From Acidovorax sp. Leaf191 (lineage in GTDB: Bacteria > Pseudomonadota > Gammaproteobacteria > Burkholderiales > Burkholderiaceae_C), in assembly GCF_001424425.1 (NCBI RefSeq), contig NZ_LMPT01000009.1, forward strand, positions 44,715-80,967: a DNA stretch of 36,253 bases, read 5' to 3'. Below, in pieces: positions 8,417-16,508 of the stretch (positions are counted from its first letter, which is position 1; every line of letters begins with the position of its first letter). The position numbers were made by a program, and so were the translations under genes. Below the pieces are notes generated by a model. The model did no database searches and was not told the origin of the DNA. It worked only from the letters and a program-made list of their open reading frames with translations.

Positions 8417-8667
8417 AGCTGCTGCTGCCCGATGCGCCCGCGGTCGCGCCCGACGAGCCGCTCAGCGAGCTGGAAGCCCGGCTGCGCGGCCCCGACGCAG
8501 ACGCGGCCCGCCAGGATGCGCTGGCCCGCATCGCCGTGCTGGAGCAGCGCATGCGCGCTGCGCTGGCCGAAGGCGTACCCCCGGCGGACTATCCCGCGCT
8601 GGCAGCAGTGCTGGACGCTTGCCAAGCGGCGCGTGAAGTGTTGACAATGGCGGTGCGCGCGCCCTGA
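8413..8667 (+). CDS. small T3SS protein, SctE-like needle-chaperone candidate
   Basis: An 84-residue helical protein starting at GTG 8413, overlapping the sctD stop (GTGA). Two helices carry heptad-like hydrophobic spacing (ELEARLRG and ALARIAVLEQRMRAAL), ending in a short helix near DACQAAREVL. In Yersinia the gene between yscD and yscF is yscE, which with YscG keeps the YscF needle subunit unpolymerised. Size and position match; residue similarity is too weak to be sure. A DNA region for a YscG partner is not seen after sctF. Confidence 0.65.
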   Translation: MKLLLPDAPAVAPDEPLSELEARLRGPDADAARQDALARIAVLEQRMRAALAEGVPPADYPALAAVLDACQAAREVLTMAVRAP

Positions 8668-8736
8668 CAGGGCCACGCCGGCACCGTTATGCCTTTTTTC
8701 ATCGTGTTCACCCTTTCTTGAATCAGGAGCTTTTCC

Positions 8737-8976
8737 ATGCTGACGACCGGCGGTATCACCTTCAACTCCATCAACAACTCCATCTCGCAAGTCACCTCGC
8801 GCCGTGAAGCCGACCTGCAGAACACCATCAACAGCCTGGGCGACAGCCCCAGCACCGGTGAGCTGCTCGGCCTGCAACAGCAGGTGCAGCAGTGGACGAT
8901 GTTCACGCAGATCCAGAGCACCATCGTCAAGGAAGTGTCCGAGGCGATGAAGGGCGTGATCCAGAAGGCTGCCTGA
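8737..8976 (+). CDS. sctF: T3SS needle subunit SctF
   Basis: A 79-residue helical-hairpin protein without Cys or signal peptide. It has the YscF/PrgI fold: an N-terminal helix (SISQVTSRREADLQNTI), a Pro-containing turn (GDSPST) and a long C-terminal helix ending STIVKEVSEAMKGVIQKAA, which matches the STIVRSMKDLMQGILQK type ending of YscF. The subunit is exported and polymerises into the extracellular needle. ATG 8737 follows AGGAG by 7 nt. It closes the sctD-E-F unit; the next gene is convergent, so the operon ends here, unlike in Yersinia where yscG-L continue. Confidence 0.93.
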   Translation: MLTTGGITFNSINNSISQVTSRREADLQNTINSLGDSPSTGELLGLQQQVQQWTMFTQIQSTIVKEVSEAMKGVIQKAA

Positions 8977-9094
8977 CCGCGCACGCAGGGGCCCCGCCTT
9001 CAGTGCGCTGCCCCCGTGCTTCATTCAGGGCGCTGCCACTGCGTCAATGAATGCGCAGGGGCCGGGGCGACGGGACGATTGCAGTTTCAGGGCT

Positions 9095-9577
9095 TCACGC
9101 CCGCTGGTGGAAGAAGGCCATCCCACCCTGAGCTTCCGCAGTCAACGACTGCGCCGCCGTGCCCTGCGGCTCTGTGCCCAGGAACGTGGACCAATCCTGC
9201 GCATGGTCCACAAAGCGTTCCACGGCCTGCACAAACTCGGCAGGTGCGCCCGGCACCCGCTCATCGAAACGCTGCGTCAGCAGCACCGACGCCGGTTCGT
9301 TTTCATCCAGCGACAGCGTGGCGCCGCCGGTGCCCCGCCAGAACCGGTTGGCGCGCAGCATGGCGGCCATCACTTCCTCGCGGCGTGCGGAGGGCACGGC
9401 GCCCAGCACCGCAAAGCAGGTGAGCGCATGGGCTGCGGCGTCGTGCTGCAGGTGCACGGCGATCTGGTCGAACGCCAGGGTGCAAGCGCCCTGTGCATCG
9501 AGTTCGACCGGGAAAAGGCCTGCGGCTTGCCGCAAGGCATCGAACAGCGCACTGCGCGTTGCGGCGGTATCGGTCAT
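9095..9577 (-). CDS. CesT-family type III secretion chaperone
   Basis: A 160-residue acidic protein with the class I chaperone pattern: N-terminal helix (ATRSALFDALRQAAGLFP), a strand with DAQGACTLAFDQIAVHL, then strands and a long helix (APAEFVQAVERFVDHAQDW). Chaperones of this family dimerise and bind the N-terminus of one or a few effectors. ATG 9577 is chosen; a TTG nine codons upstream is the only alternative. It is the last of three minus-strand genes after the kinase-like effector (12452-10338) and an unknown 198-aa protein, so that effector is the likely client. That pairing is inference. Confidence 0.75.
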   Translation of the reverse strand: MTDTAATRSALFDALRQAAGLFPVELDAQGACTLAFDQIAVHLQHDAAAHALTCFAVLGAVPSARREEVMAAMLRANRFWRGTGGATLSLDENEPASVLLTQRFDERVPGAPAEFVQAVERFVDHAQDWSTFLGTEPQGTAAQSLTAEAQGGMAFFHQRA

Positions 9578-9646
9578 GGCAATCTCTCGCTTTCTTGTCT
9601 TCAAGGGTGGTTTCGGTCGTCGGGTGGCGGGAGCGGCACGGCGTTG

Positions 9647-10243
9647 CTACAGCGCACGCACCGACACGAGTGCCGACAGGTAGGCATCGCGGTCGGCGGC
9701 CAGGTCGTCCAGCGACGCTGCGCGGCCGGGGTGGGTCCAGCCCCAGCGCTGCGGCTGGCTGCTGAAGGCATCGTCCACCAGCACCAGCGTGCGCCCCTCC
9801 GGCCAGCGGCCGTCGGCGCGGGCTGCGGCGGCACGCTCCTGCAGCAGGCGTGCCAGCGTGAATGCGCCTTCTACCGCCATGGCAGGCGTAGCGCCGGCCG
9901 TGCCTTCGCCGTCCCCCACGGGTGACCAGTCGCGCTGCATGAACAGCGCCACGTCCGGGCCTGCGCTGTAGCAGCGCAGCCGCGCATGCAGCCCGCTGCC
10001 GATGATGCCCAGCACCGCGTCACCGCGCACGCTGCCGCCGCGCGCGGCCCAGGCCTGGAAGGCTTGCTCGGGGTCGAGGTCGGCCCACTGCGCAGCCACG
10101 CCGCTGGCGAACAGGTGCGGGGCCAGGGGCTCCATCGCCTGGAGTACGGCCTGTGCGAGCGGTGGCGTCGGCAGGCCGGCGCGGGCCAGCCAGCCAGAGG
10201 CCGCGGTGCTGGGGCGGGAGAGAAGACCGGAGAGCTTGTCCAT
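9647..10243 (-). CDS. unknown 198-aa protein in effector-chaperone cluster
   Basis: I do not recognise this family. The protein is neutral, Ala-rich, without signal peptide, membrane segment or known motif. It carries a hydrophobic strand LVLVDDAFSS and a Trp-containing QRWGWTHPGR segment near residues 150-175, and ends with an amphipathic helix. ATG 10243 is chosen over TTG 10300. The gene sits 94 nt after the predicted effector and 69 nt before the CesT-like chaperone, all on the same strand, so it may be co-transcribed with them. It could be a second substrate, a regulator or an atypical chaperone. Confidence 0.6.
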   Translation of the reverse strand: MDKLSGLLSRPSTAASGWLARAGLPTPPLAQAVLQAMEPLAPHLFASGVAAQWADLDPEQAFQAWAARGGSVRGDAVLGIIGSGLHARLRCYSAGPDVALFMQRDWSPVGDGEGTAGATPAMAVEGAFTLARLLQERAAAARADGRWPEGRTLVLVDDAFSSQPQRWGWTHPGRAASLDDLAADRDAYLSALVSVRAL

Positions 10244-10337
10244 GGTGCGTCCGAGGTGTAGGTAGTCCGGGTGGAATGTCGCGTGGCTGCTGGGTGCCAA
10301 GACCGCGGTGTCTGGGTGTCGGGGTGCCGGATGTGCG

Positions 10338-12452
10338 TCAGCGAACGCTGCGCGGGTCCAGCAGCGGTTGCTGGCGACTTGTGCGGACCTCGGCCAGGAT
10401 GGACGATTCGCGCGCGACGTAGCTGACGTTGGAGATCTGTTCTTCCAGCGCCTGGATCTGCCGATTGACCGCGGGGGTGCGCGGCTGCTGGCTGCGCAGC
10501 GTTTCGAGCTGGGTCAGGGCGTCGGTGGTACCCATGCCCAGCAGGCTGCCAACGCGCTCGGAACCCCAATCTTCGGTGCGCTCGGCGACCTGGCCCTTGG
10601 CCTGCAGGTCGCGCACGTGCGTCTGAATGGCGCCGAGCCGGCTCTGCGCGGCCGCTTGCTCCCCGGGGGTAAAGCCCGGCCCCATCAGTTCGAGCATCTT
10701 GTCGGGCGTCATCGCCAGCAGCGCGGTGGCGGTCTTGGTGCTGACCACCTGGGGCAGCACGCAGCCCTTGAACGGCGGCGATTCGCCCGTGCGCGTGCGC
10801 ATCGCCGCGGGGTTCACATCGTTGGGGTCGGTCAGCTGGTCGCCGAAGGCGATGTCGTTGTCGATACCGATCACGCCGGTGACGCGGCCATCCGCGCCCT
10901 GCTGCACGATGTAGTTGTGGCCGTGGCGGTCCACCTGGCCGCACAGCGCATCGAGCCACTGCAAATCGGTGGTTTTCTCGCGCAGCACCGGGTCGGAGAA
11001 GTCGAACGCCACGAAGGCATCCTTCTCCTGCACCGTGATCTCGCCGTCCATGTTTTCCACTTCCATGGAGTTGATCAGCTGGAGGCCCCCTTCCACCAGC
11101 TTGCCGCCCACAAAGCCTTTTTCCCGTGCGTAGGCCGTGGCCAACCCGGGGCTCGCGCTCAGCTCGGCGCGCTTCTCGGGCGACAGCGTCACGACCACGT
11201 CACCCGACTTCAGGGGCGACAACCCTGGCGCGAAGGACATCACCAGTCCCATCCGCTGCTGGCCGTCCACCTCGTGCACGCCGATTTCGGCTTTGGGTGT
11301 GACGCCCATGCCCAGGTGCTGGTCCAGGCGGTGCACCGCCACGTTGCGCTGCTCCATCACGGGCCGATCGGTGTTGATGCCGGACGCCGAGACCGCATCG
11401 GGCTGCTCGCCCCCCGGCACGGAGGGCTTGAACACGCCGGTAAAACGCGTGCCGTCGCCCAGCTGGTAGTGGCCCTTGAACACCGTGTTGACCGCGCCGC
11501 TGCCCAGCTTCGTCAACCCACCGCCGGCTTCGGGGCTCCTGTCCAGGGTCTTGTCGTTGAAGGCCAGGCCCGCCGTCTCGGGGCGGATCGGCACACCGGT
11601 CTGCGCGTACTGCTGCGCCAGGCCTTCGGGCATCTTGAGCTTGATGGCCTGCACCAGCGACTCACCATCGAGCGGCAGGCTGAACAGCCTCTCGACGCCC
11701 GCCTGCAGTTCGGCGGGGTTCATGCCGCTGGCGCGCAGCGCGGTGGTCACGGCGTGGATGTCCTGCAGCGACAGCGGGGGCTTGTGCTGCGAGAACGCGC
11801 GCGCATCGGCAACGCTCAGGCCCTCGGGCATGCCTTCCCTGCCGATCTGATCGCGCAGCCCGTCAAGCTGCGCGCGCTGGGCCTGCACCTGGCCCTTGAG
11901 CTGGGCGATGTCGTCCCGGTGGCTGCGGCGCGAATTGCCTTGCGCATAGGCGTCGCAGGAGCGTTCGAGCTCGCCCAGCTCCTGCGACAGCTTGTGGATC
12001 TGCCCCTCGGCATAGGCCTTGCGGGATTCCGGGGTGGTCGGCGGTGCGGGCGGGCGGTCGTTGCCGGCAGCCTTGTGGAAGGACTCGAGCTTGTTCAGCA
12101 CGTCCTTGTGGCCCGTGGAGCGGTGCATCACCGTAATGCCGAACAGCTTCCAGTCGCGCTTGGGCTCGCCCACGGTGTCGCGCAGCGCAGTGGGCGTGGC
12201 CAGGGCCTCGCGGCGCAGCGCTGCAGGCGCCTGGGGCGCGGTGGAGACGGTGCGCTCCTGCAGAGGCCGTCCGCTCGTGGGTTGGGGCGTGGCGCGCAGC
12301 GCTTCGCCCAGTGCTGCGTGGGTCGGGGTGGCCAGGGCGGTCACGGTGTGGCCGCCGAGCTTTCCCTGTACCTCGCCGCTGCCTGTCGGTGCGGTGCCGG
12401 AGGTCCAGGTCGGAGCCGTCGTGGTGCCGGTCTGGATCGGGGAAAAGGACAT
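10338..12452 (-). CDS. predicted T3SS effector with PI4K-II/HipA-like kinase core
   Basis: A 704-residue protein starting at ATG 12452, 8 nt after CAGGAG. Residues 1-90 are Thr/Ser/Pro rich and disordered like a T3SS signal, and residues 145-205 look coiled-coil. From about 315 a kinase-like core appears: glycine loop GSGAVNTVF (317-325), VFKP with Lys342, an Arg-Asn-Val-Ala-Val-His-Arg-Leu-Asp helix (369-377), a VMSFAPG hinge (404-410), catalytic loop DRHGHN with Asp508 and Asn513, and metal site IDNDIAFG with Asp531. VFKP, DRxxxN and xIDNxxAF are the marks of type II phosphatidylinositol 4-kinases and related folds such as Fam20. The C-terminal 160 residues are helical. A GGAAC-N15-GTTAC box lies 95 nt upstream, and a chaperone gene is downstream. 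Substrate (lipid or protein) cannot be told. Confidence 0.72.
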   Translation of the reverse strand: MSFSPIQTGTTTAPTWTSGTAPTGSGEVQGKLGGHTVTALATPTHAALGEALRATPQPTSGRPLQERTVSTAPQAPAALRREALATPTALRDTVGEPKRDWKLFGITVMHRSTGHKDVLNKLESFHKAAGNDRPPAPPTTPESRKAYAEGQIHKLSQELGELERSCDAYAQGNSRRSHRDDIAQLKGQVQAQRAQLDGLRDQIGREGMPEGLSVADARAFSQHKPPLSLQDIHAVTTALRASGMNPAELQAGVERLFSLPLDGESLVQAIKLKMPEGLAQQYAQTGVPIRPETAGLAFNDKTLDRSPEAGGGLTKLGSGAVNTVFKGHYQLGDGTRFTGVFKPSVPGGEQPDAVSASGINTDRPVMEQRNVAVHRLDQHLGMGVTPKAEIGVHEVDGQQRMGLVMSFAPGLSPLKSGDVVVTLSPEKRAELSASPGLATAYAREKGFVGGKLVEGGLQLINSMEVENMDGEITVQEKDAFVAFDFSDPVLREKTTDLQWLDALCGQVDRHGHNYIVQQGADGRVTGVIGIDNDIAFGDQLTDPNDVNPAAMRTRTGESPPFKGCVLPQVVSTKTATALLAMTPDKMLELMGPGFTPGEQAAAQSRLGAIQTHVRDLQAKGQVAERTEDWGSERVGSLLGMGTTDALTQLETLRSQQPRTPAVNRQIQALEEQISNVSYVARESSILAEVRTSRQQPLLDPRSVR

Positions 12453-12546
12453 GGCGGTTGCTCCTGGCGGTGCGGGGGATGGGGTGGGCGGCCTCAGGGC
12501 CACGGGACTGCCGCCCGCGCCGAGGCGCGGGCGTTGCAAGGACTTG

Positions 12547-12571
12547 GTAACCCCGCCGTGCAAGAGGTTCC
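12547..12571 (-). promoter_or_regulatory. putative ECF-sigma promoter box, effector operon
   Basis: On the minus strand GGAAC (12571-12567) and GTTAC (12551-12547) with 15 nt between, 95 nt before the effector ATG. It is the only copy outside the structural T3SS genes and ties the kinase-like protein to the same regulon. Confidence 0.6.
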
Positions 12572-12612
12572 ATCGCGCCCGGCCCAGGGCTGCGATGGAT
12601 GGCGTTGCGCGC

Positions 12613-13695
12613 CTACTTCGCCGCTGCCTGCGTTTCCACGTTGATGACTTCCGCCACGTTGAGCAGCAGCATGGGCGGGTACAGGCCCAGGGCGTGCACC
12701 GTGCGCATGTTGATGAGCAGCGAGAAGCGCTGCAGCGTCGAGGCCGGAATGTCCTGGGTGCGTTTTTTCTCGACCAGGATCTGGCGCGCCATGGACCCGG
12801 CGTAGCGGCCGATGTTGGCGCCGTTCGAGAACAGCCCGAACATGCAGCCCGACTGCCGCACGATGCTCTCGGTGGCGCAGAAGGTCGGCAGCTTGTTCTC
12901 CAGTGCTGCGGTGGTGACGGCGTCGCGGTGCGTGAACGCCAGGAAGGTGATGGGGCCCACGTAAAGCAGGTCGGCACCGCGCTCCGCCAGGCTCTTGACC
13001 TGCGCGGCGATCTGCCCCGGGTCCGGCGCGCCGGTGGGCAGCAGGGGCAGGGCGGCCTCGACGACTTCGAAGTTCTGCGTCTTGGCCAGGTCCTTGAGCC
13101 GGTCGCGGATGAGCGCCGAATTGGGCTCCACCGGGTTGTGCAGGTAGCCCAGCTTGGCAAACGGCCGGTAGGCGCGGATCGCGTTGAGCTGCACCGGCAG
13201 GGGCGCCACGTGGCTCACGCCCGTCACATTGCGCGCGGGATGCTCCAGCGTGGGGAGCAAGCCGGCGCCTACCGGGTCGGTCACTTCCGTGAAGACGATC
13301 GGGATGTCGCGGATCGGGTTGCCGGCGTTGGGCTGGTCGTGGCGGCCCGCCAGCGCCAGGGACGTGGGCGTGCCCCACACGTAGATCAGGTCCGGGTTGG
13401 CTGCGCGCACCCGGCTGCGCAGGTCGGCGATGTCGTCGGCCTTGCCCGAGTAGCGGATGTTGACGTAGCGCACCGGCACGTCCTGGCGCTGCAGGTAGCT
13501 GGTGAACCCGGCCTCGATGTTCTGCTCGTCGCGCGGCAGCACCATGGCCACGGTGTAGCGTGCGGTGGCCGCAGCCACGGCCGCTGCCGCACCGCTGGAT
13601 GGCGTGGCGGGAGCGGGCTGCTGGGCGTGCGCAGCGGCTGCGCAGAGGATCGATGCGGCCGCCAGGGCCCGGAGTGCGGTGTAAATACGGGGCAT
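12613..13695 (-). CDS. periplasmic ABC_sub_bind-family substrate-binding protein
   Basis: A 360-residue exported protein with a classic signal peptide (about residues 1-24, ending AHA-QQ). After an Ala/Pro linker comes a two-lobed type I periplasmic binding fold of the ABC_sub_bind (TrpX-like) family: YTVAMVLPRDEQNIEAGF, then a Rossmann-like strand PDLIYVWGTPTS, IPIVFTEVTDPVGAGL, and the family-typical GADLLYVGP and LPTFCATESIVRQSG blocks. No permease or ATPase is adjacent. It follows the sensor/MFS fusion by 27 nt on the same strand, so it may feed a ligand signal to that sensor instead of importing a solute. ATG 13695 follows AGGAG by 7 nt. Confidence 0.85.
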   Translation of the reverse strand: MPRIYTALRALAAASILCAAAAHAQQPAPATPSSGAAAAVAAATARYTVAMVLPRDEQNIEAGFTSYLQRQDVPVRYVNIRYSGKADDIADLRSRVRAANPDLIYVWGTPTSLALAGRHDQPNAGNPIRDIPIVFTEVTDPVGAGLLPTLEHPARNVTGVSHVAPLPVQLNAIRAYRPFAKLGYLHNPVEPNSALIRDRLKDLAKTQNFEVVEAALPLLPTGAPDPGQIAAQVKSLAERGADLLYVGPITFLAFTHRDAVTTAALENKLPTFCATESIVRQSGCMFGLFSNGANIGRYAGSMARQILVEKKRTQDIPASTLQRFSLLINMRTVHALGLYPPMLLLNVAEVINVETQAAAK

Positions 13696-13722
13696 GAATG
13701 TCTCCTGTGCTCAGGGCGGGCG

Positions 13723-16413
13723 TTACGCTGCCGCGCCGGCGCGCGGTACGCGCAGGCCGGCCAGCAGTCCCAGGGTGGCAACGGTCAGCAAGATGCCGAC
13801 CGCGACGACCGCCCCGGCAAAACCGAAGGCCGTGACCGCAATGGCCGTCACAAAAGGGGCGACGATGCTGCCGGCCCGCTCGATGAGGCGGAACGCCGCC
13901 AGCGCCTGCTCGGGCGTGGCCGTGGCCTGGCCGTCGGGCTGGTGTTCGAACACCTCGGTGGTCAATGCGATCTGCGGCGACGACTGGAACGCCTGACCGA
14001 AGCCCAGCAAGGCGCAGCAGGCCGCCATGCCCCAGACACCGCCGAGCGCCGGCAGCGACAGGCAGGCCAGCACGCTCAGCACGCCGCCGAGCACGATGAA
14101 GGGCTTGCGCTGCCCGAGCAGGTCGGACCAGTGCGCCACCAGCGTGGCCGTGGACGCAAAGCACAGAAAGTACAGCAGCAGCACACGGCCCGCCACCGCA
14201 GGCTGCTGCTGCAGCTCGCTCATGTACAGCGGCACCACCACCGACAACACGGTCACGGCCACCAGGCGGCCGGGCAGGGCGGAGCCCAGGATCACGCACA
14301 CCGCGCGGGGCTCGCGCAGCACGGCCCAGTAGCCGCGCCAGCCGCCCGTGGTGGCCAGTCCCCTCTGTGCGGCCTGCGCGCCCATCGTGGCGCGGTCGAG
14401 CGACAGGCGCATCGCGGCCACCAGGGCGGCGGCCATGCACAGCGCGCAGGTCACGAAGCCCGCCACATCGCCGGCACGCGCCGCGATCATTCCGCCGAAC
14501 GGGGGGCCCACGATGCCGGCCGCCACGATGGCGGCGGCCACTTCGGCGAGCCCGCGCGCGCGCTGCTTGGGCGGCGTGATGCGCACGATGGCGGTCTGCA
14601 CCAGGATCAGCGCCAGCCCGTAGGCCGCGCCGCCCGTGGCGCGCAGCGCAATGAGCGTCCAGGCGTCCTTGGCCCAGGACGTGGCGGCCAGCGCGAACAT
14701 GCCGACCAGGGCCGAGAGCATCAGGCTCCAGCGCAGGTCAAAGCGCTTGGCCAGCGCCGGGCCCAGGGGCTGCGCCAGCGCCAGCGTGGTCATGAACGCG
14801 GCGACGGGCAGGCCGGCCACCATGGTGGGCGACAGGGCCATGTCGAAGGGACGCACTTCGCTGGCGAACACCGTGAAGAACGGGCGCAGAAGCTCTTCGG
14901 ACAGCGCGACCAGAAAGACCGTGAGGCGCAGCAGCGTCAGTTGCGAGGCGACGGCGGCGGGCACCACCGTGACCTCGGTGCGCTCGCCCTGCGGTTGGCC
15001 GGCGGCCTCCAGCAACTGTGCGCGGCACTCCGCCGCGTCCCGGTCGTGGGCCTCGGCCGCGTCGCGCGCCACCGCGTGCCGGCGCTGCCAGCGGCGTTGC
15101 ACGCGCTGCCAGCCGCGTGCCTGGGCATAGGCGGCCAGCGGGTACAGCAGCGACTTGCGCCACAGGCCGCGCGACAGCTCGCGCACCAGCACCGCGGCGA
15201 TCACCAGTGCCAGCACCAGGTCGAGCAGCATGCCGCCCAGCTGGCGGTTCACGTAGTCGGCCGGGTAGCCCACCACGACCTGGCCGCCGTCCTGCGTGAC
15301 CTTCACGAGGCGCTGGGAAAAATCCGTTTCGCTCTCGCGCTGCTGGGTGGCGGGCACATCGCCGCCCCAGGTGGTGTGGGTGGCGGCAGCCTCGCCCTGG
15401 CGCAGGGCCAGGTAGCTCAGCTCGGGCGCTTCGGCCAGCTGCTTCTTGAAGAGCTCATCCATGCCGTTCAGGCTGCTCCAGGGCACGCCCGCCGCGAGCG
15501 CGCGCGCCACCTGGCCGGACAGGGTGCGGCCCACGGCGTCCGCGTTGGCCTGGATCTGCTCGGTGACGAAGGGGCGCGCCGCTTCGCGTGCGATCCACAC
15601 CATGGTGGACGGTGCCGCCACGCCCGCCAGCAGCAGCGCGAGCCACAGCCCCTTGCCATAGCCGTGGGTGCGGGGGGCGGCTGAACGGTCCGCACGGTCC
15701 GCCCCTGCGGCGCGGTTGCCCTCGGGGCGGCGGCGCTGCAATGACTCGATCACGCGGGTGCCCCAGCGTATCAGCGCCCACCAGGTCAGGAACAGCGTGC
15801 CGGCGATCAGGGGCAGCGCCTTGAGCACCATGCTGGTGGCCGCTTCGTGCGCCTGTGCCCGGGCGATGGCCGGGTCCACGGCCGCCCAGATGGTGGCAGC
15901 GGGGGCGCCGGTCGAGTCGAACATCGCCGTGCCCACGAACACGCCACGCCCGGTGGTGCGCACGCTGGGCGGATGGTCTGGCCCGCCGCTGCGCAGCGGC
16001 GCGTTCCAGCGCCCGTCGACGGCGGTGCGCCATGCCTCGTCGCCGGCCTGGGCCACCGGATCGCCGCGGTCCGTGTCCACGAAGACTGCGCGCAGCGCCT
16101 TGTCTTCGGACTGCATGCGCTGCAGCCGGTCCACCAGCGATGTCTGGTCGGCCACGGCCACGCCGAACTGCATGCCGCGCTCGGCCTCGTCCGCCACCTG
16201 CTGCAAAAGCCGCACCACGCGGTCCTGCGACAGCTGCGTGAGCAACTGCTCGGTACGCCAGGCGATGAGCACCAGCGAGAGCCCGAACAGCGCCAGCGAG
16301 AAGATCGCCGCGAACACCAGCGACTCGCGGCGAAGGCGCGGGCGCAGCGCCGTGAGGTCGATGGACGCGGCGGTGCCGTGCGCGGCGGCTTCGGTGGTGG
16401 TGCTGTCACTCAT
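13723..16413 (-). CDS. double periplasmic sensor fused to an MFS transporter
   Basis: An 896-residue membrane protein. The first part has four transmembrane helices (about 32-52, 196-215, 255-274, 394-411) enclosing two periplasmic sensor-like domains (about 55-195 and 275-393). A charged cytoplasmic segment (412-488) leads to an MFS domain (490-896) with about eleven or twelve hydrophobic helices and a GPALAKRFDLRW loop resembling MFS motif A. No kinase, cyclase or phosphatase domain is present, so the transporter-like part is the output, or it senses transport. The 274-aa and 655-aa proteins at 19308-22096 are a split paralogue: residues 298-340 here match 58-100 there at 16 of 43 ungapped positions. 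It is probably transcribed with the binding-protein gene downstream. ATG 16413 is preferred; AAAGGG lies upstream. Confidence 0.82.
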   Translation of the reverse strand: MSDSTTTEAAAHGTAASIDLTALRPRLRRESLVFAAIFSLALFGLSLVLIAWRTEQLLTQLSQDRVVRLLQQVADEAERGMQFGVAVADQTSLVDRLQRMQSEDKALRAVFVDTDRGDPVAQAGDEAWRTAVDGRWNAPLRSGGPDHPPSVRTTGRGVFVGTAMFDSTGAPAATIWAAVDPAIARAQAHEAATSMVLKALPLIAGTLFLTWWALIRWGTRVIESLQRRRPEGNRAAGADRADRSAAPRTHGYGKGLWLALLLAGVAAPSTMVWIAREAARPFVTEQIQANADAVGRTLSGQVARALAAGVPWSSLNGMDELFKKQLAEAPELSYLALRQGEAAATHTTWGGDVPATQQRESETDFSQRLVKVTQDGGQVVVGYPADYVNRQLGGMLLDLVLALVIAAVLVRELSRGLWRKSLLYPLAAYAQARGWQRVQRRWQRRHAVARDAAEAHDRDAAECRAQLLEAAGQPQGERTEVTVVPAAVASQLTLLRLTVFLVALSEELLRPFFTVFASEVRPFDMALSPTMVAGLPVAAFMTTLALAQPLGPALAKRFDLRWSLMLSALVGMFALAATSWAKDAWTLIALRATGGAAYGLALILVQTAIVRITPPKQRARGLAEVAAAIVAAGIVGPPFGGMIAARAGDVAGFVTCALCMAAALVAAMRLSLDRATMGAQAAQRGLATTGGWRGYWAVLREPRAVCVILGSALPGRLVAVTVLSVVVPLYMSELQQQPAVAGRVLLLYFLCFASTATLVAHWSDLLGQRKPFIVLGGVLSVLACLSLPALGGVWGMAACCALLGFGQAFQSSPQIALTTEVFEHQPDGQATATPEQALAAFRLIERAGSIVAPFVTAIAVTAFGFAGAVVAVGILLTVATLGLLAGLRVPRAGAAA

Positions 16414-16508
16414 GAGAAATACCCTTTGCCTTGGCTGCGCTGCGCCGGCTTGCTTTGCAACAGTCCCGTTGTCGTGCAAACTCGCACGCTGCTGTCGGAG
16501 TCTCTGGT

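Noticed and set aside
8977..9094. Terminator between sctF and the convergent chaperone gene.
   Set aside because: Only a loose CATTCA/TGAATG pair with a 20-nt loop and no U-run; not enough to call.
12019..15684. A very long open frame on the plus strand, over 1200 codons, opposite the effector, binding protein and sensor/MFS genes.
   Set aside because: Its translation is Arg/His/Gln/Gly rich without domains, a usual artefact opposite GC-rich genes; the minus-strand proteins have clear motifs.
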